Position numbers and translations under genes: made by a program. A stretch of DNA of 64,000 bases from Myroides sp. NP-2 (lineage in GTDB: Bacteria > Bacteroidota > Bacteroidia > Flavobacteriales > Flavobacteriaceae): assembly GCF_014145665.1 (NCBI RefSeq), contig NZ_JACHTD010000007.1, forward strand, positions 62,001-126,000, given 5' to 3'. This document shows, piece by piece, positions 52,754 to 63,150 of this stretch (positions are counted from its first letter, which is position 1; each line of letters begins with the position of its first letter). Below the pieces are notes generated by a model. It made no database searches, was not told the origin of the DNA, and was given only the letters and a program-made list of their open reading frames with translations.

Positions 52754-55700
52754 CTACCTTAAAATTTTCACATCAGCTCCTTCGCTTGTTGCATTCATTT
52801 CTGGTGCATATACACTTTGAAGGGTTGTTATTCCATTTGAGAAGTATCCTGCGTTATTTGCACGTAGGTCGTATTCAAAAACATAAGTACCTTTTCGAAG
52901 GTGGGTAATAAAGAAATTGGTTGCTGCATCACGGGTTTCTTCGTAATACCCAAATTCGCCATTTCTCTTATAGCCAGAGCGAACGTTCATCGGTTCGAAT
53001 CCACTTGCGCGCATATCTTTGAGGTGAACATAATCCATATCGCGATCAACTGAAATTTCCAATCGCACGGTAACTACATCTCCTACCTTAATTGGTGTTT
53101 CATTTGTAATCTCGCGCAATACTTGTCCGCTGTCTGTAGTCGCTTTGATGAACAATTGCTTGTCAAAGGCAATGCCAGTACCTGACTTAGACACCTTGTT
53201 CAGGTCGTCAAAATACTGCCAGTACATAGCGCCATAAGCAACTCCCGCAGACTTTTTATCTAGTTCTACAATTCCCATTTTTTGCTGAATATCAGCTCCG
53301 TCCCATACTTTTTTATAGTATCCTGCATTGAATTGCTCTGATTGGGCAAAATCTACGGGATAACCGCCAACTTTTACTTCAACTCCTTGGTCGGCCTGCA
53401 TCCAGTTTTTACCTAAATACAGTAACGCATATACTGCACGTGTTGTTGCTTTGGTTGAGTTCCAGGCTACTGTTTGTTTGTTTTTCAACAACCACACTTT
53501 CATGTCTTCAATTGCATTAGCATATTTTGTTGCATCTACTTCATGTGCTGCCTCAATGATCATTACTTGTGTTTCGATTGGCGCATTATACCACAACCAT
53601 CCTGCTGCATTTTCCTTCCAGTACATGCCCATTTCATCGCTGCGCACTGCTGTTTCTAGGATAGTTTTTACTGTTGAATTTGCCGCTTTAGCATCGCCAA
53701 ATCGCTGTAGTACAATTGCCTTCATTGCTAAGGTATACAGGTTGTCCGATGTTTTTTGCCCAGCTAATTCTTTGCGGTAATCCGCAATCATTTTTGCGTA
53801 TTTATCTTGGATTTTAATTTCATCTTTAAACAAACTTCTCACGTACAGATAGTGCAAGTCTAGGGTTGAACGTTTATCCTCATTCTTGTTTTTCTGATAG
53901 GTTGCGTAGTGTTGTTCATCTAAATAAGTAAAGGCTTTTTTTACCAGTGCCATAATCTTTTCTGATAGTGGCATACCTCCTGCTTGTTTCATTTGCCCAA
54001 ATCCTTCAACAATGGTTTGGGTGATGTACACGTTTGATTGATCTCCACTAAACCAAGGAAATCCGCCATCTTTGTTTTGTTGGTTATTCAAGCGCTCAAG
54101 CTGCGCATCCAAATCGGTTTTCATTTTATTTAGATCAAAAAGAACAGCTAAACGCTTCATTTGTTCTGTTTCATCTGCGGCTTGACGAACCCATGGTGTT
54201 TCTTCGATCAATACTTGTTTCAACTCATCATTAAGCTCTAGTTTTGACTGTATTCCGCCTTGTTTTGACCAATATTCAAATACGGATTGAATACGTGGAT
54301 TGCTATTTAACAATTGGGTAGCGACAGTATTTGCAAAAACTTTACTAAAAGTTTGTTCTGTTCCTTTAAACGGATGCTCTTTGAGGTATGGTAAGGCTAA
54401 AATAGCGGTCCACATTGGATTCGCAGTCACTTCTAACGTCAGCTTATAGTTTTCACGTGTTGCTGAAAGCGGTTGTTCTAAAGCATTAAATGTGAATAAT
54501 TTATTTTGTCCTTCTTTGATGTACAACGGCATGGTTTCGGTTACCAAGGTACGGCCAGACAACACAGGAATCGCTGCTTCTTCACCATCGCTAAATTCAC
54601 CTGCTTTGGCCATTATACGGTATCCTAAAGCTACGATGTCTTTCGGTACATTGATGGTCCATGCAACTTCTGTATTGGCTGTTGCAGCAAGGGTAAAGTT
54701 TTGTTTTACTGTGCTTCCTTCTTCTACTAATCCCGTTAACGGTGTCGCCGTTAGCGCATCAAAGAATTGAATTTCTACTTCTCCACTTAATGCGGTAGTA
54801 TTTAAGTTTACAATTTTTGTCGATACCGTAATTTGATCTTCTTCGCGAACAAAACGCGGCATATTCGGTTGTACCATCAATTCTTTTTGGGTGCGCACCA
54901 GTTGCTCAACGTAGTTGCTTTGTAGGTTTTTGGTATGCGCAAAGGCCATAAATTTCCACTGCGTCAATGCTTCTGGGGTGGTAAAGGTAAAGCTCACATT
55001 TCCTTTATCATCCGTTTGCAACTGAGGATAGAAAAAGGCTGTTTCTTTTAGGTTGGTTCTGATTTGAACATCACCTTTATCTAGTGTTTTTTCTTTGGCT
55101 TCTGGTGGAGCTGGTGCTGCTGCATCTGATTTCATTGCCTCTCCTGCAGTTTCTCTAACCACCATATTCTCGCTTAAATTAGCGCTTTCACTCTTGTATG
55201 CCATGGCACCGCGAACGGTTATAAGCGGTCTTCCATTTGGACTAAATCCGAATACATTCAACCCAATTGGTTTTCCATAAGACACTAAACTTGGGTAAAT
55301 AGAATGGTTCAATAGATTTTGTGCATAGCTTTTTCTGCTGAAATTGTAGGTTCCAAAATCAGAATCTTGTCCATAACTAAAGAAGTAATCAAAGTTTGTG
55401 TGGAAAGAGGTATTACTTCTGAATTGATCTAGGGAAGCATCATACATTCCCGCCACCATTTCGGCTGCGAATTTGTCTTTTGATTTTCCCGATACTTTTA
55501 AGCGCCATGTTTCTTCTTGTCCTGGAGTAAGCTTATCTCTAAAAGTAACAAGCTCCACTTTCAACTCTTCTTGGCTTGCATCCAAGACCAATTGCGCTGA
55601 TTTTTGCGTGGCGAAGTTGTGTTTAACTGCGGTAAAACTCACTCTTACATCCCCCATTTCCCCTGTCATGGGATACTCAAAATAACTGGCTTTTCGATTT

Positions 55701-58681
55701 ACCTCTAGCGTTTTCTTTTGTTTGAGGTGTCCGTTTACAAACACAGAAGCAATCACAATAGTTTGATTTTCACCACTCTGCAATCTAATTTTAGCTACTT
55801 CTCCTGTTTTATACTTTTCTTTATCTGCTTTTACTGAGAGCAATTGATAGATTACTCCTGGTTCTTCTGTGGTATTGTCATAGTAGAAATACTGTTCTAC
55901 TTCTGTTTTTTCACCTTTTTCCCAAACGAAACCTTTCAACAAGTAAAAGCCTGACGTCAATGCTTTTGCATTAGGGAAAGTCACCTCACTATCTTTTGCG
56001 GTATCAAAGTCTTTGGAAAATACTACTTTTCCTTGTTTCCATTTGGTATGATCAATTTCATCGCCATAGCCAACATAAGGGAATTTGCTTACGAATTCTT
56101 CATAGGTATACAATTCGTAATCTTCTTTTGCATAGTTTTCGTAAGGCAATAACATACGTCTAGCATAAGGTGCTTCTAAGGCAACGATACTCAATTCTCC
56201 CTTGGCAGCGAATGTCGCTCCATTGAGGTTGTTCGTTTTAATTTTAATTGCCTCTAACTCTTTGGTTGATACCATTTCATTAGTCGTGATTGGCAATTGA
56301 AGGTTAATATTTTTATCGCCAACATAGATCGTTTGCGTGCTACTATGTGTTTCGCCATTGATATCCATCACATCTGCGTAAACGGTGTAAGAATGCACGC
56401 GTAAATCAGTTGCTTTGTACTCTTTTCGCTCTGGAGTAGCAGTAAAAGTGATGGTGAAATTTCCTGTAGCATCTGTTTCTACTGCTCCTTGCGCAACAGT
56501 GACTGCTTGTTCACGCCCAGGTCTACCATAATATCCTCGGATATCATAACGATAACCTGAGTTTCGGACAACGCGATAGTTAACAGTACTATGGGCTACA
56601 GTAGCTCCTGAATAATCAATTGCTTTTCCTTTAGCTTCTACTTTTTCATCGAAATAGTACACACCTTTCACCTCATCCATCGTAACTTCAAACTTCGGAC
56701 GTTTGTATTCTTCTACACTTATGGAGGCATATTCCTCTATATTTCCTTCTTTTAGCAGCACCTCAAAGTTAAAACTGCCCAACATACCTGTAGTTGGCAA
56801 AATAAACTCTCCTTGAACCGATCCGAATTCATTGGTTTTTAAAGCTAATTTCCCTACTTCTTGTTGGGTTTCTTGATTCATTAACTTAACAGTAACCAAC
56901 TGATTGGCTCCCACTTGTCTAGTTTTTCCTTTTTGACGAAAGACAATAGACTTGAAGTACACCACTTGTCCTGGGCGATAAATCGCTCGATCGGTTAATA
57001 CTTTTGCATTCCAATTTACCGTTTCCGTACCATCTTCTGTTTCTTTGTTCTTTGGAAAGGTATAAGTTGAGTAAAAGATCGATTCTCCTTTTACTCCGTA
57101 ATATAAGTTTGCATATTCTTTGATAAAATCAGCGGTAAACTCTCCATTACCATCTGTATTGATAATCGTTTCCCAATACGCTTTACTCTGGTCTTTTTTA
57201 GGTCCATTCGCTAGGAAAACCGCTTGATTGGCTTTGGGTTGTCCTGTTTTACGATCGTATAATCTAAACTTATTGCCATTGGTCAAGAAGGCATTTGAGG
57301 TACTATTAATCAATGCCATGCTTACCACATCTTTTTCTTCTGTGAGGTAATCAAAATCGCGATTAGCCAAAAGTACGATATAACGTCCTGGAGGGAGTGG
57401 TTTTAACTCCACATGAGTGGTATGGGCTTTGTAATCGGCAAAAGATTTTAAGGCAATGGTGTATTCAGTCACTTTTTCGTAATCTGAGGCAATTTTTTTG
57501 TATCCTGCTAAATTGCTTGGCTCGTTGATAGAAAACGATTTATCATCTCCTTCAAATTTTAATATTTTAAAGTGAAGCGTTGACACATTTTTATGGGTTA
57601 CCGCTAAAATAGAACTCACTTCAGGTAATTCATACGCGTTGTAACTCACATCCAAAGACGGGGTTTCAACTACTTTTTTGATTGTTTCTAGTCGCTGTGC
57701 GGTTTCTGTTCCAGGAAATTTCGCTATCGTTTGTTCAATAAAAGCCAATAGCGTTGCTCCAGCAGTTTCTTCTACTTCTTGTTCTTGACTATCTTGGTAG
57801 GCATAGTACATAAATTGAACTACTGCTTCGTGGACTAAAGCCGACTTAGGGTTTTGTTTGAGCAGTGTTTGGTACACCTTATTGCGTTCAGCTAATTCCT
57901 GATGATGTTCAAAATTGTGCAAAGCATACACTTGTACATAAGCGGCTAATTCGCTTTGTCCTTTTTTGGTTAGCTCTTGAATCACTTGTTGAACTACTTC
58001 TCTGGCTTGTGCCTTTTTTTGCTCTCTTTGTTCTGTAGTAGCGCGATAGGCAAATCCTTCAGCTAGATAAGCGGCATAATCGATGCGCAACGCCTCGTAA
58101 ACAGTAAGTTTAGAAAAGTCGAGGTTGTACTGTTCTGTTGTTAGAAATACATCATTCCAACCGCCTACTGTTGCCGTTGTATTTTTCTTTGCAGTTTCCA
58201 AAGCTGCGTTCCAATAAGCCGCACTTTCTCTTTCAAAATCCTCTTTGGTCCAAAAGCGAATGTCATTGCCTTTTTGCTGTTCAACTGTGGTCCTATTGCT
58301 CAGTTTATAAGCATTTTCCTCGTAATACAATTGATATAACCGCGCTATATACGCTTGCAGAACAGCTTTGTACTCCCCTGATGCTGCTTTTAGTTCCGCT
58401 TCAAACGCTTGTAAAACAGTATTTATGTCATACGCTTTATCCTCTTGGGTTGTAATATTGATTTTAGCTTCGTAGAACATTCCTTTCAAAAGACTAGCGT
58501 AGGCTTTTGACTGACGAGATAGTGAGATCACTTCTTGTACTTCTGGAAGCATACTCTGTACTTCTCTCTGTTCTTCCTTGTGCTCGATACTTTTCCAGAG
58601 CTCTTGGATCTTTTTATTAGGCTGTTGTGCAAAGCCTAAGATGGGAGCTAGTATCATAACATATATATTTAATTTTTTCAT
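52754..58681 (-). CDS. Alpha-2-macroglobulin family protein, 1975 residues, no thioester
   Basis: Signal peptide (to about 18, no lipobox). An N-terminal helical region is followed by MG domains (about 350-1100), including the MG2-like AIYRPGQVVYFKSIVFRQ, the A2M bait/MG7 region with DDKGNVSFTFTTPEALTQWKF, and a C-terminal alpha-alpha toroid with NKDGGFPWFSGDQSN. The CxEQ thioester motif is absent and I saw no cysteine in the translation. Such long forms are common in Bacteroidota, where they probably trap proteases by conformational change. Likely periplasmic. Monocistronic. Confidence 0.92.
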   Translation of the reverse strand: MKKLNIYVMILAPILGFAQQPNKKIQELWKSIEHKEEQREVQSMLPEVQEVISLSRQSKAYASLLKGMFYEAKINITTQEDKAYDINTVLQAFEAELKAASGEYKAVLQAYIARLYQLYYEENAYKLSNRTTVEQQKGNDIRFWTKEDFERESAAYWNAALETAKKNTTATVGGWNDVFLTTEQYNLDFSKLTVYEALRIDYAAYLAEGFAYRATTEQREQKKAQAREVVQQVIQELTKKGQSELAAYVQVYALHNFEHHQELAERNKVYQTLLKQNPKSALVHEAVVQFMYYAYQDSQEQEVEETAGATLLAFIEQTIAKFPGTETAQRLETIKKVVETPSLDVSYNAYELPEVSSILAVTHKNVSTLHFKILKFEGDDKSFSINEPSNLAGYKKIASDYEKVTEYTIALKSFADYKAHTTHVELKPLPPGRYIVLLANRDFDYLTEEKDVVSMALINSTSNAFLTNGNKFRLYDRKTGQPKANQAVFLANGPKKDQSKAYWETIINTDGNGEFTADFIKEYANLYYGVKGESIFYSTYTFPKNKETEDGTETVNWNAKVLTDRAIYRPGQVVYFKSIVFRQKGKTRQVGANQLVTVKLMNQETQQEVGKLALKTNEFGSVQGEFILPTTGMLGSFNFEVLLKEGNIEEYASISVEEYKRPKFEVTMDEVKGVYYFDEKVEAKGKAIDYSGATVAHSTVNYRVVRNSGYRYDIRGYYGRPGREQAVTVAQGAVETDATGNFTITFTATPERKEYKATDLRVHSYTVYADVMDINGETHSSTQTIYVGDKNINLQLPITTNEMVSTKELEAIKIKTNNLNGATFAAKGELSIVALEAPYARRMLLPYENYAKEDYELYTYEEFVSKFPYVGYGDEIDHTKWKQGKVVFSKDFDTAKDSEVTFPNAKALTSGFYLLKGFVWEKGEKTEVEQYFYYDNTTEEPGVIYQLLSVKADKEKYKTGEVAKIRLQSGENQTIVIASVFVNGHLKQKKTLEVNRKASYFEYPMTGEMGDVRVSFTAVKHNFATQKSAQLVLDASQEELKVELVTFRDKLTPGQEETWRLKVSGKSKDKFAAEMVAGMYDASLDQFRSNTSFHTNFDYFFSYGQDSDFGTYNFSRKSYAQNLLNHSIYPSLVSYGKPIGLNVFGFSPNGRPLITVRGAMAYKSESANLSENMVVRETAGEAMKSDAAAPAPPEAKEKTLDKGDVQIRTNLKETAFFYPQLQTDDKGNVSFTFTTPEALTQWKFMAFAHTKNLQSNYVEQLVRTQKELMVQPNMPRFVREEDQITVSTKIVNLNTTALSGEVEIQFFDALTATPLTGLVEEGSTVKQNFTLAATANTEVAWTINVPKDIVALGYRIMAKAGEFSDGEEAAIPVLSGRTLVTETMPLYIKEGQNKLFTFNALEQPLSATRENYKLTLEVTANPMWTAILALPYLKEHPFKGTEQTFSKVFANTVATQLLNSNPRIQSVFEYWSKQGGIQSKLELNDELKQVLIEETPWVRQAADETEQMKRLAVLFDLNKMKTDLDAQLERLNNQQNKDGGFPWFSGDQSNVYITQTIVEGFGQMKQAGGMPLSEKIMALVKKAFTYLDEQHYATYQKNKNEDKRSTLDLHYLYVRSLFKDEIKIQDKYAKMIADYRKELAGQKTSDNLYTLAMKAIVLQRFGDAKAANSTVKTILETAVRSDEMGMYWKENAAGWLWYNAPIETQVMIIEAAHEVDATKYANAIEDMKVWLLKNKQTVAWNSTKATTRAVYALLYLGKNWMQADQGVEVKVGGYPVDFAQSEQFNAGYYKKVWDGADIQQKMGIVELDKKSAGVAYGAMYWQYFDDLNKVSKSGTGIAFDKQLFIKATTDSGQVLREITNETPIKVGDVVTVRLEISVDRDMDYVHLKDMRASGFEPMNVRSGYKRNGEFGYYEETRDAATNFFITHLRKGTYVFEYDLRANNAGYFSNGITTLQSVYAPEMNATSEGADVKILR

Positions 58682-58809
58682 AAGAAATAAAAAATTAGGT
58701 GCATAAATATATAACTATTCGCAATGATATCTGTCGTTTGCTTGCTAAAAAACACTAGGTTATAAAAACGCGAATCAATTCGTTAACAAACCATTATAAA
58801 TTAAGTGTA

Positions 58810-58845
58810 AAAAAAATGCTTTTACCAAAGGCAAAAGCATTTTTT
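58810..58845 (-). terminator. Terminator of the M28 peptidase gene
   Basis: The stem ATGCTTTT-GCC / GGT-AAAAGCAT is followed by a T run on the minus strand, right after the stop codon. Confidence 0.85.
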
Positions 58846-60417
58846 CTAGTAGTTATTGGAGTTGCGTTGTGGTTCTTTTGAAACGGGCCATTGTTGCTGT
58901 TCTCCTTGATCATTGATCGGAAGGTTTACTTTTTCTCTTGGCACCAATTCAGGTTCTTCACTTGCTTTATAGGCCATAATAGCGATGAGAATTGCGTTGT
59001 TTTGCACGTCATCAAATACGATTTTATCCGCGGTATCTCGATTGGTATGCCAGGTATAATTTCCATAGCCCCAGCTGAGTGAGCTCATCATAAATCCTGG
59101 AATACCTTTACTGACAAAAGAGACGTGGTCGGATCCACCACCAGAGGGAGACCCTGGATAATGAGTCTTCAACTCTTTTTTATATTCTTTAGGCACTGCC
59201 GAAAGCCAGCGTTCTAAAAAGTCATAGGCATGTAAAAACCCTTGTCCTGCTATATTAGCGATACGACCTGTTCCGTTATCTTGATTGAAAACCACTTGAA
59301 TCTTATCTACTAACTCGGGGTGATCTGCCACAAAAGCGCGTGATCCATTTAGTCCTTGTTCTTCACTTCCCCAGTTTCCGATTAGAATGGTTCGCTTAGG
59401 ATGTGGTAAAACTTGTTTCAGAATGCGAGTTGCTTCCATCATAGTAATGATTCCCGTTCCGTTATCTGTGGCTCCCGTTCCACCATCCCAGCTATCTAAG
59501 TGAGCAGATAGAATAACGTATTCATCTGCTTTTTCTGTTCCTTTTAATTCGGCAATTGTATTAAACGTCTGTGCGATTCCCAAGTCTTTAGATTGTACAT
59601 TGACATTAATTCTAGGGGATTTTCCGCCTTCCGCAAGACGATAAAGCAAACCATAATCTTCAAAGGCAAGATCTACAGTAGGTACTTTTGTGGTTTGTGA
59701 GCCAAAAATTCGATTCGCGCCCATAATTCCTGTCCAATAAGACATTACCACACCTGCAACTCCTGCTTTTTCCAATATTTTAGGTAGCTCTTTTGCCGTA
59801 TATCCTGTATTGGTTATGCGCTGGTTCCACGCTTGTTCAATCGCTTCTCTTTCTTTTTTCATTTTCTCGTACGACTCTGTCGTGGCGTATTCTTTCCATT
59901 GATAATCTGGTCGTCCACTTGGGGGAAGCGCAGATATCAATACATATTTTCCCTTTATTGAGGGTAGCCAAGCTTCGAAATCGGCTTTCGATTGGGCATC
60001 TACTAAGACAACGACTTCTCCTTCAACGCCATTTTTTTTCGTTTCAGGACTCCAAGCTAATTGCATACCTTCTAGTGATTTAATTCGAGGGGCGGTCATC
60101 GTAATTTGAGACGTTCCTCTTTCCCATGCCTTCCAGGTTCCATAGGCTTCATTACGAGCCTCCAATCCCATTTTTTGATATTCTTCTTTTACCCAATTGT
60201 GCGCCTGCATCATTTGAGGTGTCCCTACTAAACGCGGGCCTATCACATCTAATAATTCAAAGGCATACGCCTTGAGCTGTGAGTGGTGGGTTCCTTCTTT
60301 AACGATGGCCTCTACGATAGGATCTTGCTGCTGTGCAAGACTAACGCTACTGGTCATTAGTGCAATTGCCCATAAACTGCATTTGACTGATTGGCTAAAA
60401 GCGCTGGTAAACTTCAT
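58846..60417 (-). CDS. Secreted M28 family metallopeptidase (carboxypeptidase Q-like)
   Basis: 523 residues. Signal peptide ends near SVSLAQ (about 29). A PA-like insert (about 120-260) is followed by the M28 zinc site: AHLDSWDGG (H, D), ATDNGTG, the catalytic NWGSEEQGL, FNQDNGTGR and GGGSDHVSF. All metal ligands are present. It acts as an aminopeptidase or dipeptidase outside the inner membrane. Its unit starts after the stem-loop at 60501. Confidence 0.92.
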   Translation of the reverse strand: MKFTSAFSQSVKCSLWAIALMTSSVSLAQQQDPIVEAIVKEGTHHSQLKAYAFELLDVIGPRLVGTPQMMQAHNWVKEEYQKMGLEARNEAYGTWKAWERGTSQITMTAPRIKSLEGMQLAWSPETKKNGVEGEVVVLVDAQSKADFEAWLPSIKGKYVLISALPPSGRPDYQWKEYATTESYEKMKKEREAIEQAWNQRITNTGYTAKELPKILEKAGVAGVVMSYWTGIMGANRIFGSQTTKVPTVDLAFEDYGLLYRLAEGGKSPRINVNVQSKDLGIAQTFNTIAELKGTEKADEYVILSAHLDSWDGGTGATDNGTGIITMMEATRILKQVLPHPKRTILIGNWGSEEQGLNGSRAFVADHPELVDKIQVVFNQDNGTGRIANIAGQGFLHAYDFLERWLSAVPKEYKKELKTHYPGSPSGGGSDHVSFVSKGIPGFMMSSLSWGYGNYTWHTNRDTADKIVFDDVQNNAILIAIMAYKASEEPELVPREKVNLPINDQGEQQQWPVSKEPQRNSNNY

Positions 60418-60500
60418 TGATTTCTGGTTTTAATTTGATCGTAGCAAAATACTCGAATATCTACTGTTACACAACTATTTTTTTGCCTCCCTCAAACGAA

Positions 60501-60526
60501 GATAGGCGAGCAAATGCCCGCCTATC
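60501..60526 (-). terminator. Stem-loop after the phosphoesterase operon
   Basis: The stem GATAGGCG / CGCCTATC has a 10-nt loop. No T run follows on the minus strand, so it may be a weak terminator or an mRNA-stabilising hairpin. Confidence 0.5.
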
Positions 60527-60587
60527 TCAACCAAATTAACACTTCACTTCATGAAATTACTCTACTTCATCTTGACTTATTTTTGTA

Positions 60588-62168
60588 TTATTTACTTGTT
60601 CTTGACTCCACTCTAAATGTTTTCACAGTAGAAAATACACGTTCAAACATATCTTTTGTACGAATTTCTACTTGATGTGTTCCTACACTTAAATTGGCCG
60701 GAATACGTGCACTCCACAAATGAGGGCTATTCACAGGGTTAGAAGGTCTCTTTCCATCCAAAAGTGTATCAGACAAATCATATTTTTGCACTTTTGCATA
60801 CAAAGCAGGATCTAGGGTTACCTCTCTTTTCATTTTTTTCCACTCTTGTTGATCAAAGCGATATTCGACCACATCAAATTCAGTTCCCATAAATACATTG
60901 GCATAAACGAATGAGTTTCCTCCTTTTTTATCTGCAACAACCTGAGGCATAAATACTTCCATACGATAATCATCGGGCTTTCCTGCTACTTTGTAATCTA
61001 AAACATACGCATTGTTTTTAACCGATAAGATAGCATAGCCTTTTGGCGTTCCATCACGCATGGTAGATACAGGTAAATTATCTTCATTATATTCCCCTGA
61101 ATACCAATCTCCTGAAGTGGTTCCTACGTTGTACTCATGTAGTAATTGGTCTTTGTTCCACCCATGTTCTTTTCCATAAAACTGATGGGTTTGCATGTGC
61201 ATATGAGCAGATAAGAGCAAAACGTGATCAAAATCTGCCAGAGCATCGAGTAGCTCTTGCCTGGCTTGTGCATCAAAGTGTTTTTCATCTCCTACATAAA
61301 GTGGGATATGAAAGGCCACGACAATTAAACGATCTTTCTCTACAAACTTTAGATTGTTACGGACAAAATCCAATTGATCTTTTCGAAATCCTCCCCAATA
61401 TCCTTTTTTAGTCACTGGGTGTGGATAAAGAATATCATCCAATACAATAAAATGGGCATTTCCATAATTAAAGGCATAATTAGCTGGACCAAAATTGCGT
61501 TCAAAGGTTTCGTCAGAATAACGATCTTCTTCTACATCGTAGTTCATATCGTGATTACCTAACACATTGTACCACGGCAAGTTAATTTCTTTCATTACCT
61601 CTTTATAGGGTTGATGTAAACTCAAATCATCCCCCACAATATCCCCTAGACTAATTCCAAAAGAAATACCAGCTGTATGTTGCTTAGCCTCATCGACAAT
61701 AGCTCTTTTATAATAATCCATTTCTTCCATAGTATAGGGTTGTGGATCACCAAAGACAAAGGCTTTAAAATCGTTATATTCAGTTTGAGGCAACAAGCCA
61801 AAGTTCACTTCTTTTGGCAGCTTTCCTGTTGGTGCAATCCCACTGTACTTTAAGTGTTTGGGAGCCCCTTTAGGTTTGTGCATATAATAGTATTTTGGGA
61901 GATTGTACTCATCCAAAGCAAAGCGATAACCAGTGGGTTTAATCACAAATATTGGATTGTCATCTGACAGAGGTAATTCATATTTTCCTTGTTCGTCTGT
62001 CAATACAACCGTTGTTCCATTACTCACTGCGACCTCGGCTATTGGTCGATCTTTTTTATCTTTTTTGCCATTGGCGTTGACATCTTCATAGACATAACCA
62101 ATTACTTTATCTTGTGCTCCAACCGCCAACGAGAATAAGAAGGCAATACTTAGAATAATTTTTTTCAT
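60588..62168 (-). CDS. Secreted calcineurin-like phosphoesterase with N- and C-terminal beta domains
   Basis: 526 residues. Signal peptide (to about 19). The N-terminal SdrD/transthyretin-like domain (20-110: VIGYVYEDVNANGKKDKKDR) is typical of the calcineurin_N class. Metallophosphoesterase motifs: GDPQPY (D, with Q where H is usual), SLGDIVGDD, LGNHDMNYD, VVAFHIPLY, SAHMHMQTH. The C-terminal 150 residues match calcineurin_C. Metal-dependent hydrolysis of a phosphoester outside the cytoplasm. It lies 5 nt after the second phosphoesterase. Confidence 0.9.
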   Translation of the reverse strand: MKKIILSIAFLFSLAVGAQDKVIGYVYEDVNANGKKDKKDRPIAEVAVSNGTTVVLTDEQGKYELPLSDDNPIFVIKPTGYRFALDEYNLPKYYYMHKPKGAPKHLKYSGIAPTGKLPKEVNFGLLPQTEYNDFKAFVFGDPQPYTMEEMDYYKRAIVDEAKQHTAGISFGISLGDIVGDDLSLHQPYKEVMKEINLPWYNVLGNHDMNYDVEEDRYSDETFERNFGPANYAFNYGNAHFIVLDDILYPHPVTKKGYWGGFRKDQLDFVRNNLKFVEKDRLIVVAFHIPLYVGDEKHFDAQARQELLDALADFDHVLLLSAHMHMQTHQFYGKEHGWNKDQLLHEYNVGTTSGDWYSGEYNEDNLPVSTMRDGTPKGYAILSVKNNAYVLDYKVAGKPDDYRMEVFMPQVVADKKGGNSFVYANVFMGTEFDVVEYRFDQQEWKKMKREVTLDPALYAKVQKYDLSDTLLDGKRPSNPVNSPHLWSARIPANLSVGTHQVEIRTKDMFERVFSTVKTFRVESRTSK

Positions 62169-62173
62169 GTTGC

Positions 62174-63148
62174 TTATAACTTAATTAATCGATCTGATAT
62201 TTTAGCGGCCGAAACGTAGTTCCACGAAACAATAGGTTCTCCTAATTCAACGGGAGAATCTCCAAACCAAGGGGATTCTTTTCCTGTCAAGATCAATTCG
62301 TCTGATTCTATTTCTACATGTGCCCATAACGGTTCTTTGTAATAGCCCATATTGCGCAAATACGGGTATTTTTTATACGCCTCCTGTGGAAATGATTGAT
62401 TGTTATAGGGTTCACCTAACCAACGATAGACTGCGCTGTTTATTTGCACATACTGAATCCCATTGATAACATTAGCATAATCCATGTGATGATGTCCAGA
62501 AAAAACAACTTTTACTTTGGTAAACCCCGCTTGTTTATTGCAGTTATCAAATAAAATACGCACTGCTTCTCTATTGTGTACTCCATTGTGATCCAGACCT
62601 TGATGAATAAATACAATCGTTGGCAAAGGGGTGGTTTTCAAATCGTGTTCTAACCATTCCAACTGTTCTTTATGGAAGTAAGAAGGATAACGTACACTAT
62701 CATTTCCCGGAATTTTTCCATTGGCATCTAAAACTACAAAGTGATACCCCTTGCGGTCAAAACTGTAGTAGTTTTTTGTTAATTCAAAAAAATCCATAAT
62801 CTGTTCCAACGATTTATTTTCATCAAATTCGTGGTTGCCAATCACGTGATAAGCATCCCCTTGAAAAGAGTTCCAGATATCTACTATGATTTTGTTTTCT
62901 TTCTTGGGTACACAAAAATCACCTAATTGAACAATAAAATCTACTTGTTTTCGATTCATCTCATCGACAAACGCTTGTAAACGGTCTGGAGCATCAAAGG
63001 TTAGATCTTGATGTAGATCCGTAATAATTCCAAAGCTCAACGTATCTGCTGCCTTAGGTTTTTCTGTACCTTTCGCTTGCATATCGAAAGGGATCGCCGT
63101 GGCTAGAGTCCCCAAAGCCATCGTGCGTAAAAAATCACTTCTCTTCAT
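62174..63148 (-). CDS. Secreted metallophosphoesterase
   Basis: 324 residues from the ATG at 63148 (MKRSDFLRTMALGTLATAIP), which starts just after the SusD-like stop; a start six codons upstream would overlap it. The N-terminus looks Tat-like, but with KR and not RR. Motifs: IITDLHQDL (DxH), QLGDFCVPK, IGNHEFDEN, FIHQGLDHN, SGHHHMDYA. All metal ligands are present. It is probably exported. Middle gene of the SusD-phosphoesterase unit. Confidence 0.9.
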   Translation of the reverse strand: MKRSDFLRTMALGTLATAIPFDMQAKGTEKPKAADTLSFGIITDLHQDLTFDAPDRLQAFVDEMNRKQVDFIVQLGDFCVPKKENKIIVDIWNSFQGDAYHVIGNHEFDENKSLEQIMDFFELTKNYYSFDRKGYHFVVLDANGKIPGNDSVRYPSYFHKEQLEWLEHDLKTTPLPTIVFIHQGLDHNGVHNREAVRILFDNCNKQAGFTKVKVVFSGHHHMDYANVINGIQYVQINSAVYRWLGEPYNNQSFPQEAYKKYPYLRNMGYYKEPLWAHVEIESDELILTGKESPWFGDSPVELGEPIVSWNYVSAAKISDRLIKL

Positions 63149-63150
63149 CA

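Noticed and set aside
52754..58681. Antisense frames of 60-110 residues inside the macroglobulin gene
   Set aside because: They lie on the opposite strand of a clear coding sequence and look like codon shadows.
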